Shown here: piece after piece, positions 18,096-29,382 of the stretch
Position numbering within the stretch: position 1 is the stretch's first letter
Layout of the letters: each line of letters starts with the position of its first letter
Source: Solicoccozyma terricola
Taxonomy: Eukaryota; Basidiomycota; Tremellomycetes; Filobasidiales; Piskurozymaceae
NCBI GenBank assembly: GCA_001600875.1
Contig: BCLD01000001.1
Location: 1,632,858-1,677,839 of the forward strand
DNA length: 44,982 nt
Direction: 5' to 3'
Translations under genes and position numbers: made by a program
Notes under the pieces: generated by a model
Database searches by the model: none
Seen by the model: the letters and a program-made list of their open reading frames with translations, nothing else
Told to the model about the DNA's origin: nothing

Positions 18096-19509
18096 TTACT
18101 TTACCATAAACATGTCCAGAGCTTCGTATGACATTCCGAGATGCCTCAATATGCCTGGCAAGTCATCTCTGAGGGAACATTCCATAACTGCCCTGGTGTG
18201 ATCCATGTAGAGCCTAATCATTTTGATCGGCTCCTCGTATTTTGCAAGGACGATAACGAGAGTTTCCTTGGTGAGAAAGCAAATACTTCTATCTTGTTTC
18301 AAGGAGAGACGAAAAGAAGGACCGACGTTAGAGAACATTGCCAGAAGATCCGGGGTGTCGAGGTCGAGGCTTAAGATTTGGAATAATACGTCAGCTTGCG
18401 TCGCAGGTGGATGCACAGCGGCCGACGTACTTGTCAGGCCGACGAGGTGAAGATGTTTGACCTTAGGTGCTAGGTCGGCCCAAGCTTCGCTAGGGTAACA
18501 GAGATCATCATCCGATTCGGGGTACAGGTCGATTGTACCGGTAGAGCGACTGATCATGCTATGCACTGATTAGCGGGAAACCTTTGCCAGAGATTCAAGT
18601 ACTCACGCTTCGGTCACGGCCTCGGATGGTTTAACAGCGCTGGAGAGCATCACGAAGTTTGCTCCTTGCGGGTACTCGTCCATAAGATAGTACAAAGCGG
18701 TAGAAAATTTCTTGGTGACGTCCAACATCAAAGCCTGTTTGGCACTTATCGACTCCGACTCCGACGCCTGAATTAACTACAGACGGTTAGCTTCGAGCTG
18801 AAATCTTGAAATGTTGATGTCGACAAACCTCAAATTCCGGATCGCGCCACCTCAGAACGACCAAGGGTTTTGACCAGGCTGTGTCGTCCAACGAAGCATG
18901 GAATTTCGAGAGAGTGTTGAGCTGGTACAAATTTGGATCGTTCACTGTCGGGAGCGGGCAGGGATCTCGTAAGTCTGAATACAGCCTGTTTCGACTGTGG
19001 AAGTGGAAGTGGACCTACTCCCCAAAAGCATCGTCTCTCGTTTCGCTTTCATGCTCATGGCCATTTCGATAATCGTTTCTTTGGCCATGTTCTTCAGCCG
19101 GTCAAAGATGGGGTCGTCCTTGCTGATTCCGGCATCATCCAGGTGCAGATCGCCTCTCCTGTATGCGTCAGGGTCGGCTGCAAGGGTGCGAACGTCAGGG
19201 ACAGGAGTCTCGAAGGGGAACGCTTGCCGATGATTCAGTCTCACCCGCTATTCGCTCAAACAGATACTGCTTGGCTGATGGGGATGAACAACGAGAGACC
19301 AGTGTCAATCCTCAGTCTGATGCAACCTCGCTACTGTACTCACACGCATAAGGAACGTTCCTGTAAATATTCGACAAGGCAGCGGCCTTGCGTGGAAAAT
19401 TGAAGTCAACGGTATGAAACGGAATGACTTCAAGAATGGTACAAGTACAACTCACAATGCGCGCTTCTCTTTCAGCATTCAAAGCGTGGTCAGACGTGGC
19501 GTCATTCAT
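18096..19509 (-). CDS. Hypothetical protein, shorter paralogue of the gene at 15283-17220
   Basis: Seven exons: 19509-19456, 19386-19344, 19274-19245, 19177-19019, 18944-18829, 18767-18607 and 18549-18096. All phases match and give 338 residues. It starts MNDATSDHALNAEREARI, parallel to MEHHTLVAEGAQ in the paralogue. The second and third exons together align without gaps to the second and third exons of the paralogue. The central boxes (YQLNTLSKFH, PLVVLRW, LCYPSEAWADL, KVKHLHLVG, NVGPSFRLSLKQ, CFLTKETLV) match well. It stops after ALDMFMVK, exactly where the paralogue has its last intron, so it lacks the last exon. A GTAAGT at the stop suggests the old donor, but the nearest acceptor is only 27 bp away. 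Function unknown. Confidence 0.72.
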
Positions 19510-20690
19510 GGCTTCACGAAGTGGGTCGGAGGGGATGAAGTTTGTTGGCAAAGCAAGGAGGAGTGATGGACGTCTCGAGAGGGTCAGCACGGGTAGGTGG
19601 ATCGAAGGATGGGATTTGAGTGATGTTGTGCGTTGAAGTCGATTGATGTATGAAGGAGGAAAGCTAACGGGGGGTTCGCTAATAAGATGTGCATCGAGAA
19701 GACTAAATACCGGGTAGAACAAATCCAAGGTAAACAAAACAACAAAACGATGCGGTCGTATACGTGCTTCTTTTTGCTCTACGTCACCGCTAAACGTCAC
19801 CAGATCACACCGATCACACAGACTGCACAAATCACACAAATCACACAAATCACACATGTCAACAAAACTATCACCGGGCTCATCGGACGATTTTATGAAA
19901 CACGCCTCGAGGCAAGACTTGATGGAGTGCAGGGTATCACTTCTATTGTGTGAATGGATGGGTTCGAGTTCGACGGGTCGATAAACGGATGGACGGAGGA
20001 CGGATTGACTAGTTGGGTTGGTCGTGATCATGCGTGGGGGGGGGGGGCGCTCCAATCATCACATCGATGGAATTGAACAACTCCGATTCTTGAGTTTCAA
20101 GTATGGTGGCGACGGTGGCGACGCGGTGTAATCATCTTCGGCTAGGGAATATAGCGAGTTTTCAGTGTAGAATGTGCCAGACGACCGAGTTCATCAATTC
20201 ATCAGGCATAGCCGCTTGTTATGTGCCAGTGGGGGATCCTGTAACGAATCAAGGGGACTCTCGACCGAGTCAACACGGCTCGGACCTCATCTGGCATTCC
20301 CGACCAGTTAATGCCAGACCGTCATTAACGGAGCGATGGTGACAGACCAACGTAGAACCTCGTCTTCTCTATCATTCCGGCTTTTACATTCGACTCTAAT
20401 GATTCCTGCTGAAAGATACACGGCGAAGAGGAAGGGAATCCTGCGATCCTCGAGCAAGAGCCCGGAGATATAATGCGTCGAGGGATTGTTGTTAAGGATG
20501 GCAAGTAACGGGTACGATCAACTTCAACCAGCCACTAGATCATCGACGTGTGACACACCAAGTTGTATGAGTTCATGACTCGCGACGAGGACAACATCCT
20601 GTAAAGTCGAATCGATTCCAGTGCTGTTCGTTCGTGCTGTAATCGAATACAGAGTTCTTCGTCAGCGTGGTATCCCGCGTCTCTGCTATA
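19510..20690. other. Intergenic region with simple repeats
   Basis: No gene I can support. The sense-strand leader of the minus gene is CT-rich. AAATCACAC units are repeated about 3.5 times at 19822-19856, and a run of 12 G lies at 20036-20047. The long minus-strand frame over 19312-20055 is mostly leader and repeat. Confidence 0.5.
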
Positions 20691-20709
20691 CCAGGATTCA
20701 ATCGGCTCC

Positions 20710-20834
20710 ACACTCCAGCTCGTCGAATCCGTTTCATCTGCACAAGTGCGACAAGGAGCAAGGTATCGAGGTGGCTATGAGGACGACGGAAAAGTGCGAG
20801 AGACTACGGTGGATGAGAAATTGCACGTTGTAAA
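20710..20834 (+). pseudogene. Plus-strand copy of the ARYRGGY exon
   Basis: After a CCAG acceptor-like site the frame reads LVESVSSAQVRQ, then GARYRGGYEDDGKVRETTV and a stop at about 20833. It resembles exon 3 of the gene at 21710 (SLRTGSQAARYRGGYVKV). No upstream exons are evident, so it looks like an isolated duplicated exon or the end of an unrecognised small gene. Confidence 0.4.
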
Positions 20835-20889
20835 CTCCTAAACGCTTTGCCGGTGCTCTCATAGCCAGCTTGATACCTTGCTCCTTGTC
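20749..20889. repeat. Inverted repeat made of two ARYRGGY-exon copies
   Basis: The 32-base arm at 20749-20780 (GACAAGGAGCAAGGTATCGA...) and the complement of 20858-20889 match at 30 of 32 positions, separated by about 77 bases. A third, direct copy of the core lies near 22054-22079 in exon 3 of the gene at 21710. Confidence 0.8.
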
Positions 20890-21345
20890 GAAGTCGTAGA
20901 CGAAATTGTCGAGGGACAGGGCATACCTAGCAGGGTACGATACCATTGCATACTCCTCCATTGGCCGACTCATCCAAAGCACCCGGCGACCGGTGAGTGC
21001 AACTTGGGGTCTTTCGGTCTTCGGAATGGGAGTTTGTGCGCCAAGAGACATGATGGTGTCTCGCTGCCGAACGTTTGAGGGATCGACGGTGGAGGTGACC
21101 CTGTCCGTGTGTTGCGGATATGATGAAACAGGGATGTTCCCCTCGGAGTGGAGCATATCTCAGGTGAAGAGGGTCGTGTTGCCTCGTGTATCACGCCATC
21201 AGGTGCTGCGAGAAGTTTCAACTCCGACTCGTATCGTTGCAAGACTGCTGCGTGGGCTACAAGTGACAGTGAAACCTGTCCGCGATGGCCGGATGTCGAT
21301 GAAAAAGAGGTCTTCATCCTCTCAAACACCTTCTTACACAGCTTC
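20800..21345 (-). CDS. Possible small gene with a second ARYRGGY-type exon
   Basis: On the minus strand, fragments read MSLGAQTPIPKTERPQ (ATG near 21050) and, further on, RQFRLRLRQGARYQAGYEST to a stop near 20811. The latter resembles exon 3 of the gene at 21710. Another open stretch upstream (VSLSLVAHAAVLQRYESELK) lies in 21200-21330. I could not join these into one convincing model. It may be a partial paralogue of the 21710 gene, transcribed in the opposite direction. Function unknown. Confidence 0.3.
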
Positions 21346-21422
21346 TCGCCAAGAGTAGAGATAAGAACACGAGGCAGTCAAGGTTTGGCTTGCCCCAACG
21401 TCGAAGACACCACTTCCCTTTT

Positions 21423-21709
21423 TGCATATATATACCGGGACAAATCCCCATCGTCTTTCCCTTTTCCCTCTTTCAACATCATCCAACATCATCAAGCACA
21501 TCCCAAGCACATCGAACACCATTCAGCACCATCCAGCAACATCCAACATCGTGCAACACCATCCAACATCCTTCTACCTCCTTCGCGATCCCTATCCCTC
21601 ATCACCTCATTCATCATCATCGCGTGCTACATCGTGGTGAGCATACCCTTCTCTCTCCTCTAATCCTAGGTCGCTTGCTCATCATCCACGAATCATCTAT
21701 TACAGAACG
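21423..21709 (+). promoter_or_regulatory. Promoter and spliced 5' leader of the gene at 21710
   Basis: A clear TATA element (GCATATATATACC) lies at about 21424-21436. It is followed by a CT- and CATC-rich leader and a likely leader intron at 21637-21705 (GTGAGC...ATTACAG) that ends four bases before the start codon ATG. Confidence 0.6.
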
Positions 21710-22675
21710 ATGGATCACGCGTTAATCCAATCAGGTCCGGACGCTAAATCAGCGTATACGGTGAGTGATCATCGACTTGGCCTACGCATTCGATTCACTG
21801 ATTTGTCCATCGTTGTCCATCGTTGTCCATCGCTGTCCATCGCTATCCATCAGCACGATCAGCATCCTCATCACCATGAGGACCATATTCCGTACTCGTG
21901 GAAGGGCCGCGAGTTTCCAAATTTATCGGTACGCGTCTTTGAACTAGGAACAGGTCGGTGGCGAGCTCGCTCATTTATTATTTTCTTTCATTTCTTTCTC
22001 GTAGCTCTTCCTCTGTCGCCGATCTCTACAATCTCTTCGAACCGGTTCACAAGCAGCAAGGTATCGAGGTGGCTATGTAAAGGTCAGGGCGCACAACGTG
22101 CCGAACGAAATCATTCAAGGAGACGGTACGGAGAAGGTCGTATCCGAGGTGAGTTGGCTGTTGTCGCTCGCTGCATCGTCACCTCCTCACCCCCCCTTCC
22201 GTCCCACCACCCACCCTCCGACCCTTCCCAACCTCTCCTCCCTCTCCACTCTTCACTCTCCACTCTCCACAGATTTCGTCGAAAAAAGTTTCACCAAAAA
22301 AGGTGAACAAGGTCTTTGCGGCTGCGAAGACGTCGAAGCACTTCAAAGCCAAAACACCTGTGCGTTGGTTTAACCTCAGATCGATGCCTCCCTCTGACGA
22401 CCATTTTCACAGATTTCGCCGAAGAAGATGCCGAAGAAGAGTATGGCCGAGAAGGGAACGAAAGAGGTGAGCGTCGGTCATACCTGAGTGCTGCGTTCCA
22501 CAGTGCTGATCAGTCGATCTTCTAGGAGGACCCTATCGTCATCAGCGACGACCAGGAAGGTGAAGGCGAATGGGAAGAGGTCGACCTAATCCTGAAGAAC
22601 ATGGAGATCGAGCAGGACGAATCGATAACCCCGGATTCCGACGAGACTCTTGTCACCAACGACTTTGCCGAATAA
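21710..22675 (+). CDS. Small nuclear-type protein with a SUMO-interaction-like motif
   Basis: Six exons: 21710-21760, 21854-21928, 22005-22148, 22273-22359, 22413-22466 and 22526-22675. All are in phase 0 and give 186 residues. The family is not recognised. Order of parts: short N-terminus; His-rich HPHHHEDH; basic SLRTGSQAARYRGGYVKVRA; Lys/Ser-rich repeats ISSKKVSPKK and ISPKKMPKK encoded by two short similar exons; and an acidic C-terminus. DPIVISDDQE at the start of the last exon fits a SUMO-interaction motif (hydrophobic core PIVIS followed by acidic residues). The basic-to-acidic layout suggests a chromatin or nuclear role; this is inference. The consistent phase-0 exons and clean splice sites make the model strong. 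Confidence 0.78.
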
Positions 22676-23082
22676 GTCTTCTTCTCCCACCCACCACTTG
22701 GACCGCGCGATACCTCCGAGCTCCGTTTCGGACCCAGCCTCGGAATAAACCTCAGCCGAAGCATCCCGCCGAGCGCCCTTCTTGGCGATTCAAAAGTAAG
22801 ATTCTACTGGAGTCGCAACCCTTCTCCCTTTCACATCCCCACGGTCCAGCTCTCGTGTCCGCATCTCGGCTCCCTGCTCGTCGACCGGTCGTCCCACCAC
22901 GAAGAAGTCTTCGCATTCTCTGAGAAATCATCGACATTTCCTCGTCATGAACGCAAATCGGACAGAATATCCCTTCGGTAGAGCAGTAAGGGTTAGCGTG
23001 ATCGAGTAGGGTTGCTGTGAGCCTGGTGTGATGTAACATATCCCACCGCACAAATCCTCTCCCCAACACAAATCTCTACGAG
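22676..23082. other. Intergenic region
   Basis: About 400 bp between the 21710 gene and the fragment at 23083. I see no gene, RNA or repeat here. Confidence 0.5.
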
Positions 23083-23371
23083 ATGAAGCCCTCGACTCCC
23101 CCCATCGATTCTCCACTCGACTCCCTCTCACACCTCAAGGAAAGGCACGACAATGCGTGGGCTCGTTTCTTGGTTATTTACGACGAGAAACGACAACGAA
23201 ATCCGCATCTCCCCGCCATCCCCATCTCCGGCGCTACTCGCATGGAGGCGACCGCAAATGCTTTGAAGTAGCAGGTTGAAGCGAAAAAGAAGGAGGAGAA
23301 AGCAATGGCCAAGGCATTCAATTGAGGTGAAAGAGAAGGAAGAGAAAGCGATTGCAAAAGCATTAGTCAAG
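23083..23371 (+). pseudogene. Broken Lys/Glu-rich ORF cut by repeat A
   Basis: Starts MKPSTPPIDSPLDSLSHLKE and continues with a helical, charged sequence up to a TAG at about 23269. Coding resumes in shifted frames as VEAKKKEEKAMAKAF and VKEKEEKAIAKALVK, which look like two copies of one helix unit. The frame then runs straight into the first base of LTR-like repeat A at 23372. It is truncated and frameshifted; function unknown. Confidence 0.5.
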
Positions 23372-24932
23372 TGTAACGATCTAACGAAGATCGTCACACC
23401 CGAGGATAGACCAGTCACTTGACTCTCTATCCGATATCGATCAGCTATCGTTTGGTCTATGCGTATCCATAGATCATCTCTTCGTTCTTCTTTGCGGCTG
23501 GATCTGAATCTTACGGCGAGGGCCCTACCATCCGTCACTTGCCGATCATTTCCTCTTTCCCCGGTTATCAAGACCCCCGGAGGACCGGCGCCTGACAATT
23601 CGTCTTCATGTGTGCGTGTGTGTGTGGGCGGAGCTGCTCCACTAAGTGTGTCTACGTTCGAGTGCCTACGGCAATGGTTGGTCGTGTAATGCAGTGGTCA
23701 GTTAAGAGTGTTGCATACTGTCAGGTGCTGATCTTTCTTCGTGGACTTAGCGGCTTTCGGACTCCTCGTTTCACGAGATAGGACTAAAAGGCTTCATCCG
23801 AAGAGGACTGCTATGACTGTATTCGGGAACTCACGCAAGTTAGTTTCAGGTCTATATAGCCCTATACTCATTATGTACCGCTGGGATCCAATGATCTAAT
23901 GTAATATGATTGGTTAGATAGCGAGCCTAAGTCGATATACGATTCGTCAAGATGCGAGTGGCAAATGTAGTGTTGTGGAATGCTATGCATTAACAGGGTG
24001 ACTTACAATAGAGAAAAGAGGTCCGTAATCGAGGAAGTCCGATTGGTCCAAGAGGCGTAAGAGGAGAGCGAAAGAAATAGAGTTAAGTCAAGTAAGGATT
24101 CATATCCCAATCCAGACGTAGATGCATAGAGTCTGAGGCCATACGAGAGATCCCGTGTCCAGTGTTCAGTAGATTGGTCGGATCCTTACACATACAGTTG
24201 ATAATATTGCCCGAGGAAAGAGAGCAATACAAGGATACATACAAAAGGCTACCTTTAAGTATGTAGAACGGATGGGAACACTTGGCTACTTGCCATACCA
24301 TCTGGGCCGTACTGTCTGAAGCTGCATTGTCCCACAGAGGCCATATTGGAGATACTGGCATCGTATCGGAGATACTGGCGTTCGTATTGGAGATACTGGC
24401 GTTCATATACAACCGATCCATAATGCCAAGCTATGGTAAGGTCATATCACGACTTTAGTATGCAGAATCGATCCAGCAGGAAGGTGTGTGAGCGGCGAGA
24501 GCATGTCTTGGGCGAAGCCGGTTGGATTCGGATGGATCCGCCTGATGGCGACCACATCTGAGATGGCGTGAGTCGATTCAGCCGTTGTCGGGCCATAGAC
24601 CTGGCCTATGCTCATTGTTCAAGGAACAATGGTTGTAGGTGTATGAGCCTAGTTCGGGTCAGGCAAATGACGACGATAACATGTGTGAGTTATGTGAATG
24701 ATGTGGCGCGCCCTATCTGATATCCTAGAGCGACGGCGATGGGAGATCGTAGCGTTGTCAGGATTATAGGGATCTGATCCTGAGACGTGTTGGGTTTATA
24801 TACAACTGCAAATGCAATTCCACCTCTGGTCTGGAAATGTGACCTTTTGCCGCAATGGTAAGGGGTACGGTTAATCAATGTTACTTTGCAGTTGCATTCT
24901 TTACAAGCGTGTTCAGAGGAATTCCCGTGACA
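23372..24932 (+). repeat. LTR-like repeat A, left copy (with nested repeat B)
   Basis: It begins TGTAACGATCTAACGA and ends GGAATTCCCGTGACA, so it has TG...CA ends. The same ends and much of the interior recur at 33847-34838 in the same orientation. This copy is longer because repeat B (23719-24007) and an extra 150 bp or so before its end (about 24756-24907) interrupt it. CpG positions of the right copy are often TG or CA here. I found no target duplication. Whether the two copies ever formed one retroelement is not proven. Confidence 0.65.
23719..24007 (+). repeat. Repeat B, left copy
   Basis: It begins TGTCAGGTGCTG and ends near AACAGGGTGACTTACA. It matches the complement of 34834-35121 over most of its length, including the block from CACGAGATAGGACTAAAAGG through ACTCACGCAAGTTAGTTTCAG. 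It is probably a solo LTR nested in repeat A. Confidence 0.65.
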
Positions 24933-26420
24933 CTGGGCACCTCCACGTCAGCCGACAAGACCGCAGAAGGCCATCCCGCTTTTGCCTGCCCGTGCACGCT
25001 ACCACCCGACTATCCCGACATCTCCAGCATGAGCCATCATCGCTGCCTGGATAAGGCCAAAACCAAGACCCCTACTCCTGCGAGGCCCGGATCTGTCCCC
25101 AAGGGCTCCGCCATCTCGTCATCGTCAGCTCCCTCTGTCCTCGTTCGTGGTCGATGACGATGATGAAGAAGACGAGGATGAGGAGTACAAGGAACTCCCT
25201 GGCAAACGCCACAGGCAATCATAGACGATCTATTTCCGAGCCTTTTTCCTTCATACCCAGTCTCAATTCTCCGACCATTCAATGACTTCCAACATCCGAC
25301 CTCTGGACAAGACACAAGAATGACTTCTCAACGACAACAATGACAAAGATTCTCCAGCAAGTACCGCATCCTGTAGGATGGTTAGTGTGCTTTGGATGGC
25401 TATGATGCTCGAGCAATGACTCGAGGGTAAAGAACTCTCGTTTGTAAGGCAGGTTAAAATTCACCGCCTAGATGACATTCAGTCCCTATTTCCCTTCTCG
25501 TACAGTACATGTGCTCGTTTTCTTGGCCATATTCGTCGCCATATCCACCACCACATCATCACTTTGCTTCTTCTTCATCGGATTCCCCAATTTCTCGATG
25601 CCTATTCCCGGTTCCAAATCATTTTCATGCATGAAAAGCACCAATGCACTCCTGTCACTGGTGAATGGTGCAATGGCATGGCGGATAACCCTTGAATGGA
25701 AGATACAGAGGTCTCTGTGTTATACTCCATCCTTAAACCAAGGGAGGATGAGATGGCCATCTGTGGAGAGGGTTTCAGTAACCGAGCAATAGATAGCAAC
25801 ACCTGAGAACTTGACATACCCTTGTATTCCCCAACTGTCGTCATCCCCACCCCACCCCTCCAACCATCTTATCCACATGTGGTAGACCCACAGATTCACC
25901 ACATGTGCAAAAAGAGAGCCAGGCCACTGGGATGGAGTGGGTTTCCTGTGTGGCTGTGATGGACAAGACAACGGGGGGCAGGAATCAGCATTCTGATCTC
26001 AACCTGATCACAGAGCGATCACAGAGACAAACTCACCAATCCCTGCTTCTCAAGCTTCCGGCGGCGATTTTTGGTCATGGTTCTGGCAGCAAGGTGATGT
26101 GGGAATGTGGGATAGGCAGTACCCAATGACCTGGAACTTGAAATGGTGGAGCACTCGTCAGAACATTCGCCATGAGTGAATCTCATTCCTCATCATATGT
26201 TGGCTCACGAGTGTGAACTGAACACCTTGTGGTAGCAGTAGCAGTAGGTGTCATCGCGAGCACTCTTCAAGTCAGCCCTAAGAACCGAAAGAAGATTTTT
26301 AGTAGCTGTTGATGTGTGGTATATCAGCGTACTGACATCCTGGCATTGCGATTATCAGTCAAGGGTCCGATGGATGCACAGGCCTAACTTGTACTCGATG
26401 CCAAGCATGATCACCTCGGC

Positions 26421-27389
26421 TTGAACAATGTGCCACAAGAGATGCGAGACGAGTACGATAGACTCTATACAGAATGTCGATCTGCATACCAGCATCATCT
26501 GCATGCATTCATGCATGAGGAGCATATGGAAAACCACACTCGAGCGATTCGTGCACGAGTATCAACTGGTTCAAACATCGTGGCCATCCAAGATCCTGCC
26601 ACCGGAGAACCCTCTGATGCTCTCGATCAAGATCAAGCAGATAATCTCCTTGACATGATGCCAGAAGATGGTGCATCATTCCTTGGTTCACTGAACGAGT
26701 TTGAGCAGATCGTGGGGGAGTGCGACTTTACCAACAGTGACACTGCACTCACATTCATCCCCGAGACAGCCGAGCTCATGGCTACCATGGACAAGTCAAC
26801 ATTCGATTCGCTTCAAGTGGTTGCAACCAGAAGTGGTGTCCAGGAGGACGAAGATGAATGCTCCGAGGTCAAGGATGCTGGCCAAACCGACCAGCCTGTA
26901 CCGAAACCGACTGCAAAGGCCACAATGTTGCCTGCTTCCAAGTCTCGTGGAAAGGCTATCGTTATACCGATTGTACGGGTCACACCAGCTGCAGAGTCGT
27001 TGCCTGTCGGAGAGTCGTCAACTGTGAGATCCTCTGCCCCCACAGCAGCAGCAAACCGAATGGATGCTTGCAGCAGGGCTATGAACCAGAAGCAAAGCAA
27101 TCAAATACCAACCTTCATCTTATCGTGTGAACTCCTGGATGATGAATTTGAGAATTCCGGGTTCTATCCAGGCCTGGAGATGACTCTAGATGATCGCTGC
27201 ATGACGTCCAACATGGACTTGAACAAGTTCATGGGCACAAAGTCACATTACATCAAGGTGGAAAAAGTACATCATACCCTCCGATGTGTGCAAGATAAAG
27301 CATGGGCTGATGAGCTGCCTGAGCTGCAAGCGATCTACAATGCTGCAGCCAGTAGTGGATTCCAAATGCTTTTTCTGCCAGGACAATGA
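26421..27389 (+). CDS. Unknown 322-residue ORF in the decayed block
   Basis: The longest intact frame of the block, starting MNNVPQEMRDEYDRLYTECR. The middle is acidic and rich in Asp/Glu/Ala, followed by a Ser/Ala/Pro linker, then LSCELLDDEFENSGFYPGLEM and a KSHYIKVEKVHHTLRC segment. At its end the frame shifts into an overlapping Cys/His-rich frame (SKCFFCQDNDND ... LVCSCGV, to 27534), which looks like the true continuation through a splice or a frameshift. No family recognised; probably an element-encoded protein. Confidence 0.5.
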   Translation: MNNVPQEMRDEYDRLYTECRSAYQHHLHAFMHEEHMENHTRAIRARVSTGSNIVAIQDPATGEPSDALDQDQADNLLDMMPEDGASFLGSLNEFEQIVGECDFTNSDTALTFIPETAELMATMDKSTFDSLQVVATRSGVQEDEDECSEVKDAGQTDQPVPKPTAKATMLPASKSRGKAIVIPIVRVTPAAESLPVGESSTVRSSAPTAAANRMDACSRAMNQKQSNQIPTFILSCELLDDEFENSGFYPGLEMTLDDRCMTSNMDLNKFMGTKSHYIKVEKVHHTLRCVQDKAWADELPELQAIYNAAASSGFQMLFLPGQ

Positions 27390-28719
27390 CAATGATGTCG
27401 CACCACATATGCTCAAGATGCCGCTTCAGCAGTCTCAGCACATGGAGAGACATCTCAAGGAGGACCGCTTGGTCTGCTCATGTGGGGTAACCATTCCTCC
27501 CGGACGGATGGTGTTACGTATGCACATGGCTTGAGAACATCAGGTCTGGCTGTGCTGGCATCCTGCCATGAAGGGTCTCCATACAATTGAGGTGGTTCAC
27601 TTTGCCGACTTGACCGTGCCATTTGACCTGGAGAACGGGGCATATGGTGATCCAGTAAAGTGGGACATGTTTTATGGATGGGGAATTGGCCCTGTTTGGA
27701 TGTCAACGACTCGAACATTTGATTCAAAGAGTGAATCTGATATCCTGTAATGTTGCCATCATTGTCGAGATCCTGGATATGTGGAGGTGGTGACATGAAT
27801 ATGCATATCAACTTCAGCACACCTTGGGAGATGCTGTACAGCCGATGATGCCGATGAGGTTCTCGTACTCTTCAAACAGCTCATTTGGGAGCAGTGTGTT
27901 GTGTTCATGCAGTAGTTTGATCATGGTGTTGAAAAAAGTAGAGATCTTGGATTTTTGGTGTAATCTGTCATCCTTGCACCTTTTGTTTTGAGCTGTTTGG
28001 TCCTCCTCCTCTCTGTCCTCACAACATCATTTCTGCTCCAGTCTCTCAGTCTCTTTCGCCTCCACCTCTTCCTGCCTTTCAGCAAGAATGACAGTGGTGG
28101 TGGACTCGGCATACAGCTTGAACATCTTGTCGTATGTTGGCCATATGATGTCGGAATATATTTTCTTGCTCTCCATTCCAAGCTGGAGAGTTTTGTGGTT
28201 TATGCCTTTCGACATGGTGTTCTGGGCCACCTACCTGAAGTTCAACTTTCCCTGTTTCACAGGACTTGTTTTCTCTGAGGGTTGAGTTGTCAGCAAAGTC
28301 ATAGCCCCCCCGAGGTGGTCATTGTTCACTTACATTGCCATAAATGTGCAGCCATTAACTGCACCATCTCTTCAGCTGGGATTTCCTTCCCACCTCACTT
28401 GTAATCGATTCCTATTCTCGTCTTCAACACCCTCAGGGTCAGTCGGCTCTCCACTGTGCCTTTGGTTGTCGATGGGACCATGGGGAGAGAACCTAGGAGG
28501 GATACAATTTCCCTCTCGCTGGCAAGTTTCTTAGCTGACTCGACGAAGTCCATCCATCGATTGGGGTCAATCGCTGTGCATTCCACAGGAGGGTAAGCAC
28601 ATGGACTCGGTCAGGAGTCTGCTCTCTCAGATTGCTTTGGTATCAAGAGAATCCTTCGTTCCTCTGAGAACAGCTCGTAAGATGGTCATCAGCGACCGAC
28701 ATGTTCTATCCACACACAG

Positions 28720-29382
28720 TTACATGTACATGCAGCACTCACCATCGGAGAACCATTCAGCAAAGTACTTCAATGCAGCAACCTTGTCATGGTGCATCTT
28801 TGGCGGCAAGGGACACGATATCCCTCGAATGAGATCGAAACTACCGATCAGTCCATTCGCATTTGCCTGTAATTTGACATCCATGGCATATTGACTTAGC
28901 TCGTGCACAATCTCATCTTCGGTGAGATGAGCAAGATTCTTTAGGAATGGTATGAGATTTGCAACTTCTATTCTGTTGCCATGATCGATGTCCAGTCCTT
29001 TGAGGTCAGCCATCTGCTCCACACGAGACATATGTTGGTGGACTGGGCAGTGCAATCGGAGGTGATCAATGATGCTCTTGTTGTCACCCTTCAATGGCCC
29101 ACATGACCCTTTGAAGATGTGTCCCCGGCATACATGTGAGGAAGACCATGTTCTTGCAAGCACTGTAACACATTGCCTTCTTTGTTCATCTGTCATTCCA
29201 TCACAAATGTCCAGAGTATAAAGACTTTGCCGACATGCGTAATGCTGCAACGAGACACTTGTTTGGTACATGGGTACAAATGCCCCCAAAAAAGAGGGTT
29301 CAAATGTCAGGATGTTTTCGCCATAGCACAAGTCACACATCAGAAGATGACAGGCATGATGCATATCAGGATGTTTGTGCAC
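28720..29382 (-). CDS. Unknown Cys/His-containing ORF in the decayed block
   Basis: 220 codons open on the minus strand. It includes LDICDGMTDEQRRQCVTVLAR, a Cys/His-rich segment (VCRGHIFKGSCG ... HCPVHQH) and an Asp/Glu-rich helical end (IPFLKNLAHLTEDEIVHEL). The minus-strand fragments at 28395-28586 and 28027-28230 may be further exons of the same protein. The text LDICDG also appears in the minus-strand ORF near 30580. No family recognised. Confidence 0.4.
   Translation of the reverse strand: MHKHPDMHHACHLLMCDLCYGENILTFEPSFLGAFVPMYQTSVSLQHYACRQSLYTLDICDGMTDEQRRQCVTVLARTWSSSHVCRGHIFKGSCGPLKGDNKSIIDHLRLHCPVHQHMSRVEQMADLKGLDIDHGNRIEVANLIPFLKNLAHLTEDEIVHELSQYAMDVKLQANANGLIGSFDLIRGISCPLPPKMHHDKVAALKYFAEWFSDGECCMYM

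Noticed and set aside
19312..20055. A 247-codon minus-strand frame with DLCDLCDLC repeats as a protein
   Set aside because: It consists of a 9-bp simple repeat and a CT-rich leader; the true gene start at 19509 lies inside it and is spliced.
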